DNA from: Tolypocladium sp. Sup5 PDA-1
Taxonomy: Eukaryota > Ascomycota > Sordariomycetes > Hypocreales > Ophiocordycipitaceae
Direction: 5' to 3'
DNA length: 64,000 nt
NCBI GenBank assembly: GCA_000750105.3
Contig: JPHH03000011.1
Span: forward strand, 372,001-436,000
Shown here: positions 34,177 to 45,195 of the stretch, piece by piece
Layout of the letters: each line of letters opens with the position of its first letter
Position numbering within the stretch: position 1 is the stretch's first letter
Translations under genes and position numbers: made by a program
Notes under the pieces: generated by a model
Seen by the model: only the letters and a program-made list of their open reading frames with translations
Told to the model about the DNA's origin: nothing
Databases searched by the model: none

Positions 34177-35333
34177 GAGAGATCCGACCAGCAGACGCGG
34201 TACGGGAACGGGTACGCTTGAGCTCTTGGGCGTTTGTTGGCAGCATCACAGGAACATCATTTTCTTGCGGCGTTAGCATGGGTTGATAGAATATCGTTGG
34301 GCGAGCAGAGCAAGGACGGGACATCTGGACGGGCGAGTCTGGCACATGTAGGCACGAAGGAACGGCACGAGGATATGGCAGGCCTTCTGTCACCAGTTTG
34401 GTGGGATGTTGGAGTATTGTATACTGGAAAGATGACGGCTATGCAACTGAGACAACAGACACCATAGAACGACCCTTTGCCGTGGCTTATGTACGAGTCT
34501 AGGTTGCCCGTTGCTTTGAAGTGACAGACACGGCCATGCTGTGTATCCCGAGATGTTCCACGACAGTTGTGTGTGATTGGTTATTGTTGGTGACTAGGCG
34601 GTGGCAAGACTTGTGACAGCTTTGATCAACAGACCAGCCGCCTTGCATATTTGCCACGCTCAATTGGGGTCTCATTCTTCCGTCTGTTGCGTGTACAAGT
34701 GCTGCGGCGTCCGGAGACCCCTCACTTACACAGACGCCTCGGCTCGTTCCAGTAGGTAGGTCACCTTGACCTCGTCCCAACAACCTGGACTCCTTGGACC
34801 TGTCTGTCGTGACTCGTCGGCCACCACCGGCAGTTGCACCGTCTAGGCTGCCACCCCCAAAAATAGACACGAGCTATTGGAGGCTCCTTTCTCTCTGCCT
34901 GGCCCTGCAAATGAAACGCTCCTCGAGGTTCACGTAAGAAAAAAGAAATACAGGTTAAGAAATACTGGTAGTGAGGGGAGCTTGGGGAGGTAATGTTAGC
35001 GGTGTTAGTGGACCTGCCAGGGTTGTTCCAGCGGTTGGTGCCCGCTGGGGTTGCGTTAGCGGGCGGCCCCATCACGGCGGGCATGTGATTGCAGCCGATG
35101 CAATCCATCATGCTGCAGGCGCAGGGCCCCACTGAAAAAATGTCCAAGTAACGCCCATCCCCCACGTTCCAGCAGCGGCCATCGGGGCTCGGAGCGCCCG
35201 ACCGAGTTCGTCATTGAGAGGTGTAATACAAGTAGAGCTTCGAGCTGGGGGTGGCCACTTACACCTCTTCCCAAACGCAACTTCTGCGGCGAGATACCCA
35301 ACAACAGAGGCGACTAGGGTCGACGACGACACC
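34177..35333. other. intergenic region upstream of the sphingosine-phosphate lyase gene
   Basis: 1.16 kb without a recognised gene. Open frames on the minus strand across 34499-35425 overlap one another and have no domain. Confidence 0.5.
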
Positions 35334-37258
35334 ATGCCTGGAAGCTCGAGAATGCCCGTCAGCCTGCGTGGCAGCTTGGAGTCGGTCAAGCGGCGGCGGC
35401 CTGCGCTGGCGCTGTCCATGATCAACCTGGACCTGTAAGTTGGACCTGTTCTTCAACATCGCGTCCACATCCGTCCTATGCCTGCCTGTTGTCACGCCTT
35501 TTGCTCTGCTTCTGAGAGAGCTGTGGCTGTATAGCACGGAGCCAATTGGACACGACCTTCAGCGTCACTGCCGACGCCGAAGGAATCACGACTGACATCG
35601 TCACAGTCTCCGCAACATCGTCTTCTTCTACTTTGTCCTGCGATGGACCCGGCGAGCCTTCTGGAAGCTCAAGGGCCGCGGCCTCATCGGCGCCATCCTC
35701 GAGCTCTACCGCGAGATCCGGCGCATCCTCTACGGCTATTTCCTGCGCGCCCCCGGCGTCCGCGGCCAGGTCCAGAAGCAGGTCAAGGAGTCCCTCGCCA
35801 AGATGTCGGCCAAGCTCGTGCCCCAGACCGAGACTCGATACCTGACGCTGCCGAAGGAGGGCATGCCTGCGGATGCGGTCCGCGCCGAGCTCGAGGCGCT
35901 GGCCAACATGGACCACACGCGCTGGGAGGATGGTTACGTCTCCGGGGCCGTGTACCACGGCGAGGAGGGCCTGATCCAGCTGCAGACGGAGGCGTTTGGC
36001 AAGTTTACCGTTGCCAACCCCATCCACCCGGATGTCTTCCCTGGCGTGCGAAAGATGGAGGCCGAGGTCGTCAGCATGGTGCTCAACCTGTTCCACGCTC
36101 CTCCCGGCGCGGCTGGTGTGACGACGGCTGGCGGCACCGACAGTATCCTGATGGCCTGCCTGGGAGCTCGCCAGAAGGCGTATGCAGAGCGTGGCGTCAC
36201 CGAGCCCGAGATGTAAGCCATGGGAGACGATTGGGTGAGGAAGCGAGTTACTGACGGACAACAGGATCATCCCCGATACGGCGCACACGGCCTTCCGCAA
36301 GGCCGGTGAGTACTTCAAGATCAAGATCCACATGGTCGCCTGCCCTGCGCCCAGCTACCAGGCCGACATCCGGGCCATGGCGCGCCTCGTCAACGCCAAC
36401 ACGGTGCTGCTCGTCGGCTCGGCGCCCAACTTCCCCCACGGCATCATGGACGACATCGCGGCGCTGTCCAAGCTCGCGCTGCGCAAGAAGCTCTGCCTGC
36501 ACGTCGACTGCTGCCTGGGCTCGTTCCTCGTGCCGTGCCTCGAGCGGGCGGGCTTCGAGACGCAGCCCTTCGACTTCCGCCTCAAGGGCGTCACCAGCAT
36601 CAGCTGCGACACGCACAAGTACGGCTTCGCGCCCAAGGGCAACTCGACGGTGCTGTACCGCACGGCCGAGCTGCGCACGTACCAGTACTTTGTCTGCCCG
36701 GACTGGTCGGGCGGCGTCTACGCCTCGCCAGGCATGGCCGGGTCACGGCCGGGCGCCCTGATCGCGGGCTGCTGGGCGAGTCTGATGACGGTGGGCGAGG
36801 CGGGCTACCTGGACGCGTGCGTCAAGATTGTCGGCACGGCCAAGAAGATCGCCGACGCCATCCGGGACGCCCCCGCGCTGGGCGGCGAGCTGGAGATCCT
36901 GGGCAAGCCGCTCGTCTCGGTCGTGGCGTTTACGGCGCGCAACCTCGACATCTACGACATCGCCGACGGCATGTCGAGCAAGGGGTGGCACCTCAACGCG
37001 CTGCAGAACCCGCCGGCGATCCACGTGGCCGTGACGATGCCCATCGTCAAGGTGTGGGAGCGGCTGGTCAGCGACCTCGAGGCGGTGGTGGAGGAGGAGC
37101 GCGAGAAGGAGAGGGTGCGGCTGGTGGAGGGCAAGGGGGCCAAGGGCAAGGCCGTGGGCGACTCGGCGGCGCTGTACGGCGTGGCTGGCTCGCTGCCGAA
37201 CAAGAGCGTCGTCGTGGACCTGGCGACGGGGTTCCTGGACCTGTTGTATAAGGCATAG
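35334..37258 (+). CDS. DPL1: sphingosine-1-phosphate lyase (dihydrosphingosine phosphate lyase)
   Basis: PLP enzyme of the ER membrane that splits long-chain base phosphates into a fatty aldehyde and ethanolamine phosphate, the exit from sphingolipid metabolism. Exons 35334-35434, 35607-36212 and 36265-37258 encode 566 aa, the usual fungal length. A short N-terminus is followed by one membrane helix made across the first splice (RNIVFFYFVLRW). The decarboxylase-type core has DHTRWEDGYVSGAVYHG, ANPIHPDVFPGVRKMEAEVV, TTAGGTDSILMA, LHVDCCLGSFLVP and the PLP lysine in SISCDTHKYGF (Lys354). The C-terminus ALYGVAGSLPNKSVVVDLAT is conserved. The first intron is 172 bases, three times the local norm, so the first exon is the least certain part of the model. 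Confidence 0.95.
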
Positions 37259-39222
37259 TGGGTGGGCGAGGGGCTTCAACTTGTTTTCGAGGACGTACCA
37301 AGAAGCATATACGGATACGGTAACCGGCGATGGCGGTGTGGACGGGGCTGCTGCTCTTTGTTGTACTCTGATATCTGATAGCAACGACGTGCTCTACCGA
37401 CGAAACCAAAAACGTGTATTTATCGACTGAACTACGAAGTACCTACCTGTCTGGAAGAGGCGTCGCGGCCATCCCTGTATTGTCGTTTCTCGATAACAAG
37501 GCTTTGTCTAAAACGAGGCGACCAGACCAGACGAGGTCGCCTCGCGCGCGCGTGGCCGGCAGCCTCACTTTTCGCCCATCCTACAGGTCGCGAACCACCA
37601 GCCAAATCCGTCCGCCGGGGCCCCGTAAGCAACCGCAGATTGATTTGACTGACGGCGCCCTCCGCACGTCAGACGGGAGGTAGATGACATGCAGGACGCC
37701 TGACGGGAGAGCCCCCCTCCCCCGCAGCGGCAGGGGGGGCCATGGACGGATGGAATCGATTCCCGGGTCTGGTGTTTGACGATGCGGCTCTGGCCGCGCC
37801 CGGCTGCAGTGGTGGGAGGGCCCGTGGGATAGATTCCGTGGCTTGGGCGATGGGTGGATGGGTGCGATATGCCGGCATCCAGGGTAGCTGCTGCGGCTGG
37901 TGGTGGTGGTGGTGGTGGTGGTGGTGGTGGTGGCTGTTGATGCCCAAGTTGGGAGGTTGCACAGACGAGACGGTTGTGAGCACTGAGGGAAGGTGAGTTG
38001 CCAGATCATCGGGAAGGTGTAATCAAGTGGTTGTACGAAGTAGTCGGTACAGATATGATGGTATGAGTCTCTCTTGTCGAGTCAAGAGTTGCCAAATCAT
38101 CAACGGAGGCATGTCTTCTCGACGACAGCTGTCTCTTCTGTAAGTCGAACTCGATTATCCTCCAGCCTCGACTCTCACAATTACACACCGCGCAACAGCC
38201 TTGACTTGACGTTGATCCCATCCCATCGACGCCCCTCGTTCCCCCTTCCCACCGCCACGACGTGTCATGCCCGTTGCCCGTCCCATCAACTGCCGGGCCC
38301 GTATCATGATTCCGCCCCCGATCAACCCGCACCGCATATGTATCGCCAGTTCAGCTTTCCCTCCTCGCCACATGCTCATACACACTCGACAGATTGGCCT
38401 CCCCCCCTTGTCCATCATCGCACCGCGCGCCCAGGGAATCAATGCCCGCCGTAGCCCACCATGCGGCGGCCGTGATGATGGGTAAGCGTGTAGCACAGGG
38501 GGGGGGAGGGCGAGCGAGGCAAAAGGCAGCAGCAACATGGCATCGCACACCGCCCGGCCGTGCTGGCGCCGTGTGCGTCGTGCACGCTGAGCTGTTTTCC
38601 GTTGTCGTCGTAAAGCAAGCCCCTCGCCCATCGGGATGCCTCCTTGCGCTGACCGAGGCGGGCGGAAGCAGGGCCATGGCGGCGTCGAGGCCCGTCCCGT
38701 CAACCCGTGTGCGCACATGCTCCATCGGGGGCTAGGTATCTCTCTTTTCGTCCTGCCCGTGCTCCCTATCGGACGCCGCATCGTGCAGCAAGCCCACCCA
38801 CCCTGTCGCGATGCCCATCTGCTGCGTCACTCCACGGGGGGCCGCCCGGCCTCTCCCCTCCTGTCCCCCCGATGTGGTGACGGTGCCGCGGCATATGCAG
38901 CAGAAATCGGAGCATTTTTCGGTTCGACGCACATAAAGCAGTGCATCCCGTCTTCCTGCTGCTCGCTCCCTCGCCGCCAGCCGTCCAACCGCGCTCTTCC
39001 CACTGGGCCTCCTGGGACTGGATGGGTGCCGCGTCCCGAGCTGCCTACATACCGAATACCGCATACCGCATGGCCATGCACCACCCGCGGCTGCAACCGG
39101 CGCAGCATTCTCGGCCCACGATCAACACGGCATCCCCGTCCATCGAGCAGAGTCTCCCGTGTCGCGTTGTCGCGCGCGCTGTGCTTCCTCGGCGGGACGT
39201 GGCGAAACAGGCATCGAGTGCG
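37259..39222. other. 2 kb intergenic region with a TGG microsatellite
   Basis: No gene is recognised between the lyase stop and the DUF7514-type gene. It holds GTAC-type motifs at 37432-37446 and 38033-38050 and a (TGG)12 run. From 38150 the plus strand is C-rich with many short overlapping open frames, a normal fungal promoter and leader pattern. Confidence 0.55.
37898..37933. repeat. (TGG)12 microsatellite
   Basis: Twelve perfect TGG units in the intergenic region upstream of the DUF7514-type gene. It is the longest simple repeat I found in the window. Confidence 0.9.
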
Positions 39223-41290
39223 ATGGTGAGTTGCACAGGCGACGGCGAGGGGGAGGTGCCAGCAGAGCCACGCGTCGCGGCCCGAGATATATATGCCGTG
39301 CTGGCGGGACTTGGCCTTGGAAACCCTCGGGACTTGAAGCTTTATGCAAACTCGCTAGAGGAGAAGCTCGAAGGAACTGATAGTATGAACCGCGGCGTGT
39401 GGACAAGGAAGCAGGCCGAGGACATGGTCGTGGCGGCCAACATCCGGGGCCTTGACCCGGCATGCTTCAATGATCTGGCCGACTGGCTGCAAAGCAGACG
39501 TCAGTGAACTCTTCCACTCACCTTGGTCGAAACGGCAGCACTCCGATGGAGAATGATACTAACAAGACATGCAAGTCAACATCAAGGACGACGATGACTC
39601 GTCGTCTGATATATCCACATCTACCACCAATACCTCCACTGAAACCCCATCGACACCGCCCTCTGACTACGGCGAGTGTTCAGACTGGTTCCCCTCCAAG
39701 CCCTTTCAGGCAAAGGTCGAGGACGACACCACTTCCCAGGGCAGTCACCGTGGCTCCGTCGAGGACAGCAGGCCCGCCTCGAATACGTCCCGTCGACGCC
39801 CGCCACCAGCTGGGCCAAGCACGCGGCCCTCTACTTCGTGCTCCGACGCCTCGTTCAGAACCGCTGAGCAGACTCACCGTAACCCATTCCTCCCTGACTC
39901 CAACATACCTACACCCAACCTACCCACTCCGCCATCATCCATCACCGGCAGTCCCAAGCTGCGACCTACAGTTCACTTCTCGGAGCGTGCACCGCCGAAG
40001 CTGCACCACCGGACTTCTTCCCGTTCCGATACCGCATCGCGGGCCGGTGCGAGTCCGGAGCTGTCCGTCGTCGACCTCCAATGGGGGAGGCTGTTCATGG
40101 GCGACGGCGAGCCGACGACTCGACTGCTCCATGTCCTGCGCGGACTGGCAAATTACATTGTGAGGACTATCCAACCGTGATAATCTATAAAGGGAGAGGG
40201 AACTGACAGGCGAAGAATAATGAATCACCCAGGTCCCTCGCCGTCACCCCGGATAAGCTCCATGCATTCTACAAGCGGTTCCGCCTCGACAAGGAGCAAT
40301 ATAACTTTCAACGTAGGCGCACGCAATCCCCTACCCGTATGTTCAGCGTGTATCTGACAGGCGCCAGGAATCTTCAAGTCCGACTCCAGAAAGTCGCTCA
40401 AGAACCTGGAGCTCCTCTACCAGGACCTCAAGTGCGAGTACCACCTCGTCCAGGGCAACAACCTCGGGGACGGGCCCTACATCCCAGCCCTCACGCCCGA
40501 CGGGTTCGCCGCCTGGATTGCCAGCTTTATCCAGGCCACTCCCGACCTCGAGGCACGCCGCCTGGACCACATCGTGGCGGTCCTGCCCATCGACGCGGCG
40601 GGTAGCACGCTGGACGGCAAGCCCGAGAGGCTGCCCAAGCAGCTGTCTCGCCACCTGTTCCCGTCGAGGCCCCTGAAGGGCACTGAAAAGCGTGTGGACA
40701 ATGCTCTCATGGGATGGGTCGAAGGCATGGGCCCGTCGGACTCGCGGCCGTCGATGTCGTGGTCATCCGTCTTTTGCGATGCCATCTGCCGAAGCCTGAG
40801 CCCAGGATCTCGAGACAGGAGCCGTCGCGAGGAGGGCGGCAGGAGGTACACGAACGCAGAGCGTGACGTATACATTGAAGTCCCAGCAGGCCATTCATCA
40901 CGGTCCCGTCACAGATCCTCGCGGTCGTACCACCAGACCCGCGACCGAGACGAGCAGTCAACGCGGTATCCCGCCAAGACCTACGTCGAGGAAGCCTCCA
41001 GGCGCACCAGAGATGCATCTCCAAGACGGCACAACCACCACCGCGAGCGCAGCCCTCGCCCAAGCAAGCACAGAGACCATGAGCCGCGAGAGGCTCCCCG
41101 CCGCGGCCCTGCTGCACAGGCAACGCCTCCCTCGTCGCGCGAGTGCAGCCCCAAGACGACCGCCAAGCGCGCAAACAACTACGCCTTCTTCCAGGGCCGC
41201 GACCCCGGGAAGACGTACGAGGAGCTCGACTTCCTGCGGGAGACGTCGGCGCCGCGGCGCACGGAGAGGGGGGCGCGGTACGGCGGCTGA
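39223..41290 (+). CDS. fungal protein with DUF7514-type domain and basic Ser/Arg-rich tail
   Basis: Protein of unknown function. Exons 39223-39499, 39576-40176, 40233-40312 and 40368-41290 encode 626 aa; introns are 76, 56 and 55 bases, and the first has a perfect TACTAAC branch site with an AAG acceptor. Residues 1-92 form a small helical region (DIYAVLAGLGLGNPRDLKLY); residues 93-270 are a Ser/Thr/Pro-rich disordered stretch. The conserved domain (about 275-430) contains VDLQWGRLFMGDGEPTTRLL, SLAVTPDKLHAFYKRF, LYQDLKCEYHLVQ, LTPDGFAAWIASFIQATPD and RLPKQLSRHLFPSRPLK, which is the fungal family I know as DUF7514. The C-terminus is rich in Arg, Ser and His (RSRHRSSRSYHQTRDRDE) and ends with FFQGRDPGKTYEELDFLRE. 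The domain is recognised with good confidence; the first exon less so. Confidence 0.75.
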
Positions 41291-41887
41291 AAGAAACACT
41301 CGCCTGCGTCGTGGACGCCCGGATGGTTGCTTGTGTTGATATGGACGGACGCCGAATGATTTGAAGAAGCGGCGTTACAAGGCTCAAAAGCTTGGGATAC
41401 TCGGAAGATGCACCTACACGGCACGGCTAATGATTGATGATGAACGAAGTGCTTGAACGGGGGTTCGGGCTGTATCATGTGAGGGGTTGGACGCAGATTG
41501 ACGCGACATGAGGACTCGACGAGAAAGTTTGTAAAGAGCAAAGCCATAATATTCCAATGGATTGTCTGTAAAAGAGGAGCGTGCTCCCCATGATGCGTGC
41601 CTGCTATGCTTTCGTACCGAAAAATTAACCAAATTTCCATGCAGTCATTCAGCGTGTCCGTTGCCTCGTTACAAAATCCAGTCTTGGCTGATGTTGCTCG
41701 TGAGGGTATATAAAAAAGGACCAAAAAGGGGGCATCCTCGTCGTCGTCGAATAATAGAACGTGACAAAGGAAAAGGGGCAAGGGCGTAATTAGAGCGACA
41801 TGTCCTCGTTACCCAAACAGCGTTGGGACAGAAACCCAAACGTTGGTTTCGTGAGCGCGTCCGTTAATCGTTACAGCACAGCCCGCG
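41291..41887. other. intergenic region between convergent genes
   Basis: 597 bases between the stops of the DUF7514-type gene and the coiled-coil protein gene. It should hold both 3' untranslated regions; no gene is seen. Confidence 0.6.
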
Positions 41888-43144
41888 TCACCGCGTCGGC
41901 AACCCAATAGTGGACGACTTATTGCTCGCGGCGCTGTTGAGGCTGGCGCGGTTGGCGCGCTTCTTCTTGAGCGCCTGGTAGTCGTGCTTGAAGTTGGCGA
42001 TGCAGTGCTGGAGCTCCCTGTCCGGATGCGGCGGCATCTGGATCTCGACGGCCTTGAGGCAAATGCGGAGGTGCTGCAGCTCGTCGTCGTTTTCCTGGAG
42101 CTCCTGCTCTCTGGAGGGACGATGTCAGCGGGCGGGCGAGGCTCGTGGGAGGTGAGACGACTTACAGGTAAGATATGCGGTTCTGCAGAAAGATGATGCG
42201 CTGGGCTGCTCGCTCGGCGCGCTCGATGAGCAGGTCGTGGATGTGCTGAGATGTGTCAGTCGGGTTGAGCTGCATCGCACGATATCGTCAAAAATAGAAA
42301 AACTCACGTCCGACTCCTCCTGACGAGCTTGGAGGTTGCTGACAACCGTAGACAACTCGTCATTCAGCTTGCCCATCTCGGCAATGACCTTTTTGGCCTG
42401 TTCAGCCGACAAGCCCATCTTGGGCCGCGGCTCTTGCTTCTCCTGCTCGCGTTCCGCCTCACGCTCCCTATGCCAGGAGGCAGACAGGTCGGAGAAGCGT
42501 GACCGGATCAAGGGTGAACCGGGAGACCCAAAGACGGAGCCCACGTCGCTGCGGCTGCGCATCTCGAAGCTCACGGGGCGTCTGGGGAGCTCTGGGCTGC
42601 GACTCCTGCCGACGGCCTTTTCCAGCTGATCAAGCTGTCCACCGAGGGCCAGCTCGTCGACATCGTCACCCTCGCCATAGGTGAGCCGCTGAGCGAGCTG
42701 GCTTAGGCGCCGGGCGAGGTCCTGCCTTGAGGCGCGCGCGGCAGCGTTTTCCACATCGTCGTGTAGAGTCGTGTGTGAGAGCTCCCGTCGTAGGGGGCTG
42801 AAACTGCTGAGGCCTGGGTTCGAAAAGGCCAGGCTGGAAGCGACGCTGGGACTGGAGAATGGTGGCGGCGAGTGGGCGCCCTCTGCGAGGTCGCCCTTGT
42901 CGCTGCTTCTCCTGCTGTGGCCGTGGGACTCGTTTCTGCTACCGCTTCTGCTGCTCCGTGCGCTGCCGCTGTTTCTGTCGGGCAGGCTGTCGCTGCGTTT
43001 GCTGCAGCTGCAACTGTTGGTGCTGCGGCGATCCAGCGCCTCGTCATCCAGCTGCCCGACTTGTTGCTGCTGTTCCCGGGGTTCCCCGAGCAGCCGCGCA
43101 TCGTCTCCTCCGTCTGGCTGGCCCATGGTGGTTCGGGATGCCAT
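41888..43144 (-). CDS. conserved-looking coiled-coil protein of unknown function
   Basis: I do not recognise this family. Three exons on the minus strand, 42308-43144, 42166-42245 and 41888-42110, encode 379 aa; introns of 62 and 55 bases fit and close the frame. Residues 1 to about 200 are low complexity and rich in Ser, Arg, Gln and Asp, thus probably disordered. From about 215 onward the sequence is helical: HREREAEREQEKQEPRPK, then AEQAKKVIAEMGKLNDELST, and exons 2 and 3 continue a coiled coil (LLIERAERAAQRIIFLQNRI, SYLEQELQENDDELQHLR). A final basic segment ALKKKRANRASLNS closes the protein. The placement of the introns inside the coiled coil and its continuity across them support the model. 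It could be a cytoskeletal, spindle-pole or vesicle-tethering protein; that is only a guess. Confidence 0.75.
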
Positions 43145-45195
43145 TGGGATTTAAAGCCTCACCGAGTCGGTGTGCGCCCGCCTTAGCCTCGCTCGATCGT
43201 CCACGCGCCACAGGCAGACTGTCGCCGAGTCCGCCAAAGGTTAGAAAATCATTCGGATGGGTTTGTTTTGGAATTCCTCTTTGTTCCTCTTCAGCGGCCA
43301 AATCCCCGAGCAATCCCCAGCCACCTTCTCGCTTGTTGCAGACGCAAACACCAACAAAGGCTCACCGACCTGATGCTGCGCTAGCGCTGAGGCGGCTAGC
43401 CAGGACGTCCCTGCTGGTTTCCTGTCGCAGGTCGACCTTGTAGCGGACCGACTGCTATTCCGTAGGGTACCGATGCTGGCGACGCGAGCTACATACGGTA
43501 CTTGGTACAATAGCTCAGGCGAAAGCGGAAAGCTGCTGTAGGCGACGCTGCTTCGGGGATCCGAGGGAGTTCCGATGATCCGAGCTGGGATGGCGGATGA
43601 AAGGGGTCCCAGGCCAGCCTCAAGACGTTTGCCGCGCTGCTAAAGCTGTACGGGGTAACTTGCAGTACGTCCAAAAATACGTCTAGACCGCTGCGTTGGC
43701 GCCGTGGAGAGCGGTCGAGATGCAAGAAAAAAACAGCATGTGACTGATTGGACCGTCACGGAGGCGAGGTTGGAGAACGTGTGGGGAGATCCGTTGATCC
43801 GCTTCGGCTGCAGAGCTCGACCCCAGGGGCTGCAGGCGGGCTCACCGCAAAGGCAACCTGCTGCCACAGGGGCCGCGCTCTCCGTTGGCAGCTGTACGCT
43901 ACCTCAAGCCGCCGTAGAAGAGGACGGGAGCATGACCGAGGTGGCATGACTGATAGAAAGTGACTTTCAGCCTGGGAGCGATTGAATACCTAGGTGTTCC
44001 CGGTGCCCAAGAGAACGCATTCCGAGTTTCGCTACCAATACGCACTTTTATACTCAGAGATTTCTGCGTCAATGAGGACAAAGCTCGCGTTGTACCATTG
44101 GATGGCCTTGAAGGCCCGGACAGGACTCGCTGACGACTGCCGATGGGCCGGGGTCTGCGCTTCCGTTCGGCCAGCATCCAGGATGACGGACGGAGTTGAG
44201 TGCCCGCCTGTGCTGCAACACCAAACCGGCACGGGACGGGACGCAGCGGCATAACGCACCTCGGTTTCAAACCGACGCAGCAAAGAATTGCACGTCCTTT
44301 CAACGCTGTCCGTGAGCCGCTGTTCGTTTTATTTCAGCTTCTGCCGTAAATAGCAACGGGGGGCGCGGTGGTTCGACGCGGTGATGCAGCAGTCCGGGAT
44401 GTCCAAGGATGGCATGCAGCGAGGTCGCGTCGACGCAATCGGCCATCCGCAGCGCCATCCGCAGCGCCATGTACCGGCCTAACAGAAAGCTAAAAACCGC
44501 CGGCTGTACGGAGTAGCTCAGGTGCTTGGCCTGCCGACGCGCTAATTATTCCCCCTCCACGGGCTTCCCTGGCAATGGCTGCCCGTACAGTATTACAGCA
44601 CCTTCCATCACCATTACCGAGCGACACCCACCTCCTCCCTCCTCCCTCCCGCCCACGCGACCACTTCCCACCTGCAACGACGCATCATCACCCTTCCTGA
44701 TCCTGCTATTTCCCTCACCCTCTCGACCTCAGGTCTGCCTCGTTCTCCAATCCTCCTCGCAGCCGTCCTCCAGCGACTTCGACTTCGTCTGCCTCTCCGC
44801 GAGCGCCCGCCAACCCCGTCTCGCGCTTCCCCGCCCTGTTTTCGTCCGTCAATGGGCCTCGGCTTTCGTTGCCGCCAGCTGTGAGCTCACGCGGGGCCTA
44901 ATCGCCGCCCTTGACTCAGAGCCGCCCCGCCATCCTCCGAAGCCGCGACGAACAGCTGCGACGACGACGAAAACTCCCGACGACGCGGAAAGTCTTCTTT
45001 CAATGACGAGCGCCTAAGGATTTCACCGGCCCTATTTTCTTTCTTCCACCTCTTCCTCTTCTCTCGACCTGTTTGCACCCTGGACACATTCCATTGGGCA
45101 TAGACAGACAGACGGACAGACCGACAGACCGACGGATAGATCAAACAGTTGGCCAGCCGCTTCCACCTGCCCGGCATACAGACAGCCCGCCCGCC
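43145..45195. other. 2 kb divergent promoter region of the coiled-coil and kinase genes
   Basis: No gene is recognised. TGTACGGAGTAG lies at 44505-44516, and from about 44600 to 45060 the plus strand is strongly pyrimidine-rich, the leader of the dehydrogenase kinase gene. A run of GACA/GACG/GATA tetranucleotides (45102-45140) stands just before its ATG. Confidence 0.55.
45102..45140. repeat. degenerate GACA tetranucleotide repeat in the kinase leader
   Basis: About nine imperfect units of the form GACA, GACC, GACG or GATA end 56 bases before the kinase ATG, so they are probably transcribed. Confidence 0.75.

Noticed and set aside
36535..37251. A 238-codon frame overlapping the sphingosine-phosphate lyase exon
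   Set aside because: Shadow of the GC3-rich lyase exon in another frame; Arg/Gly-rich and without domain.
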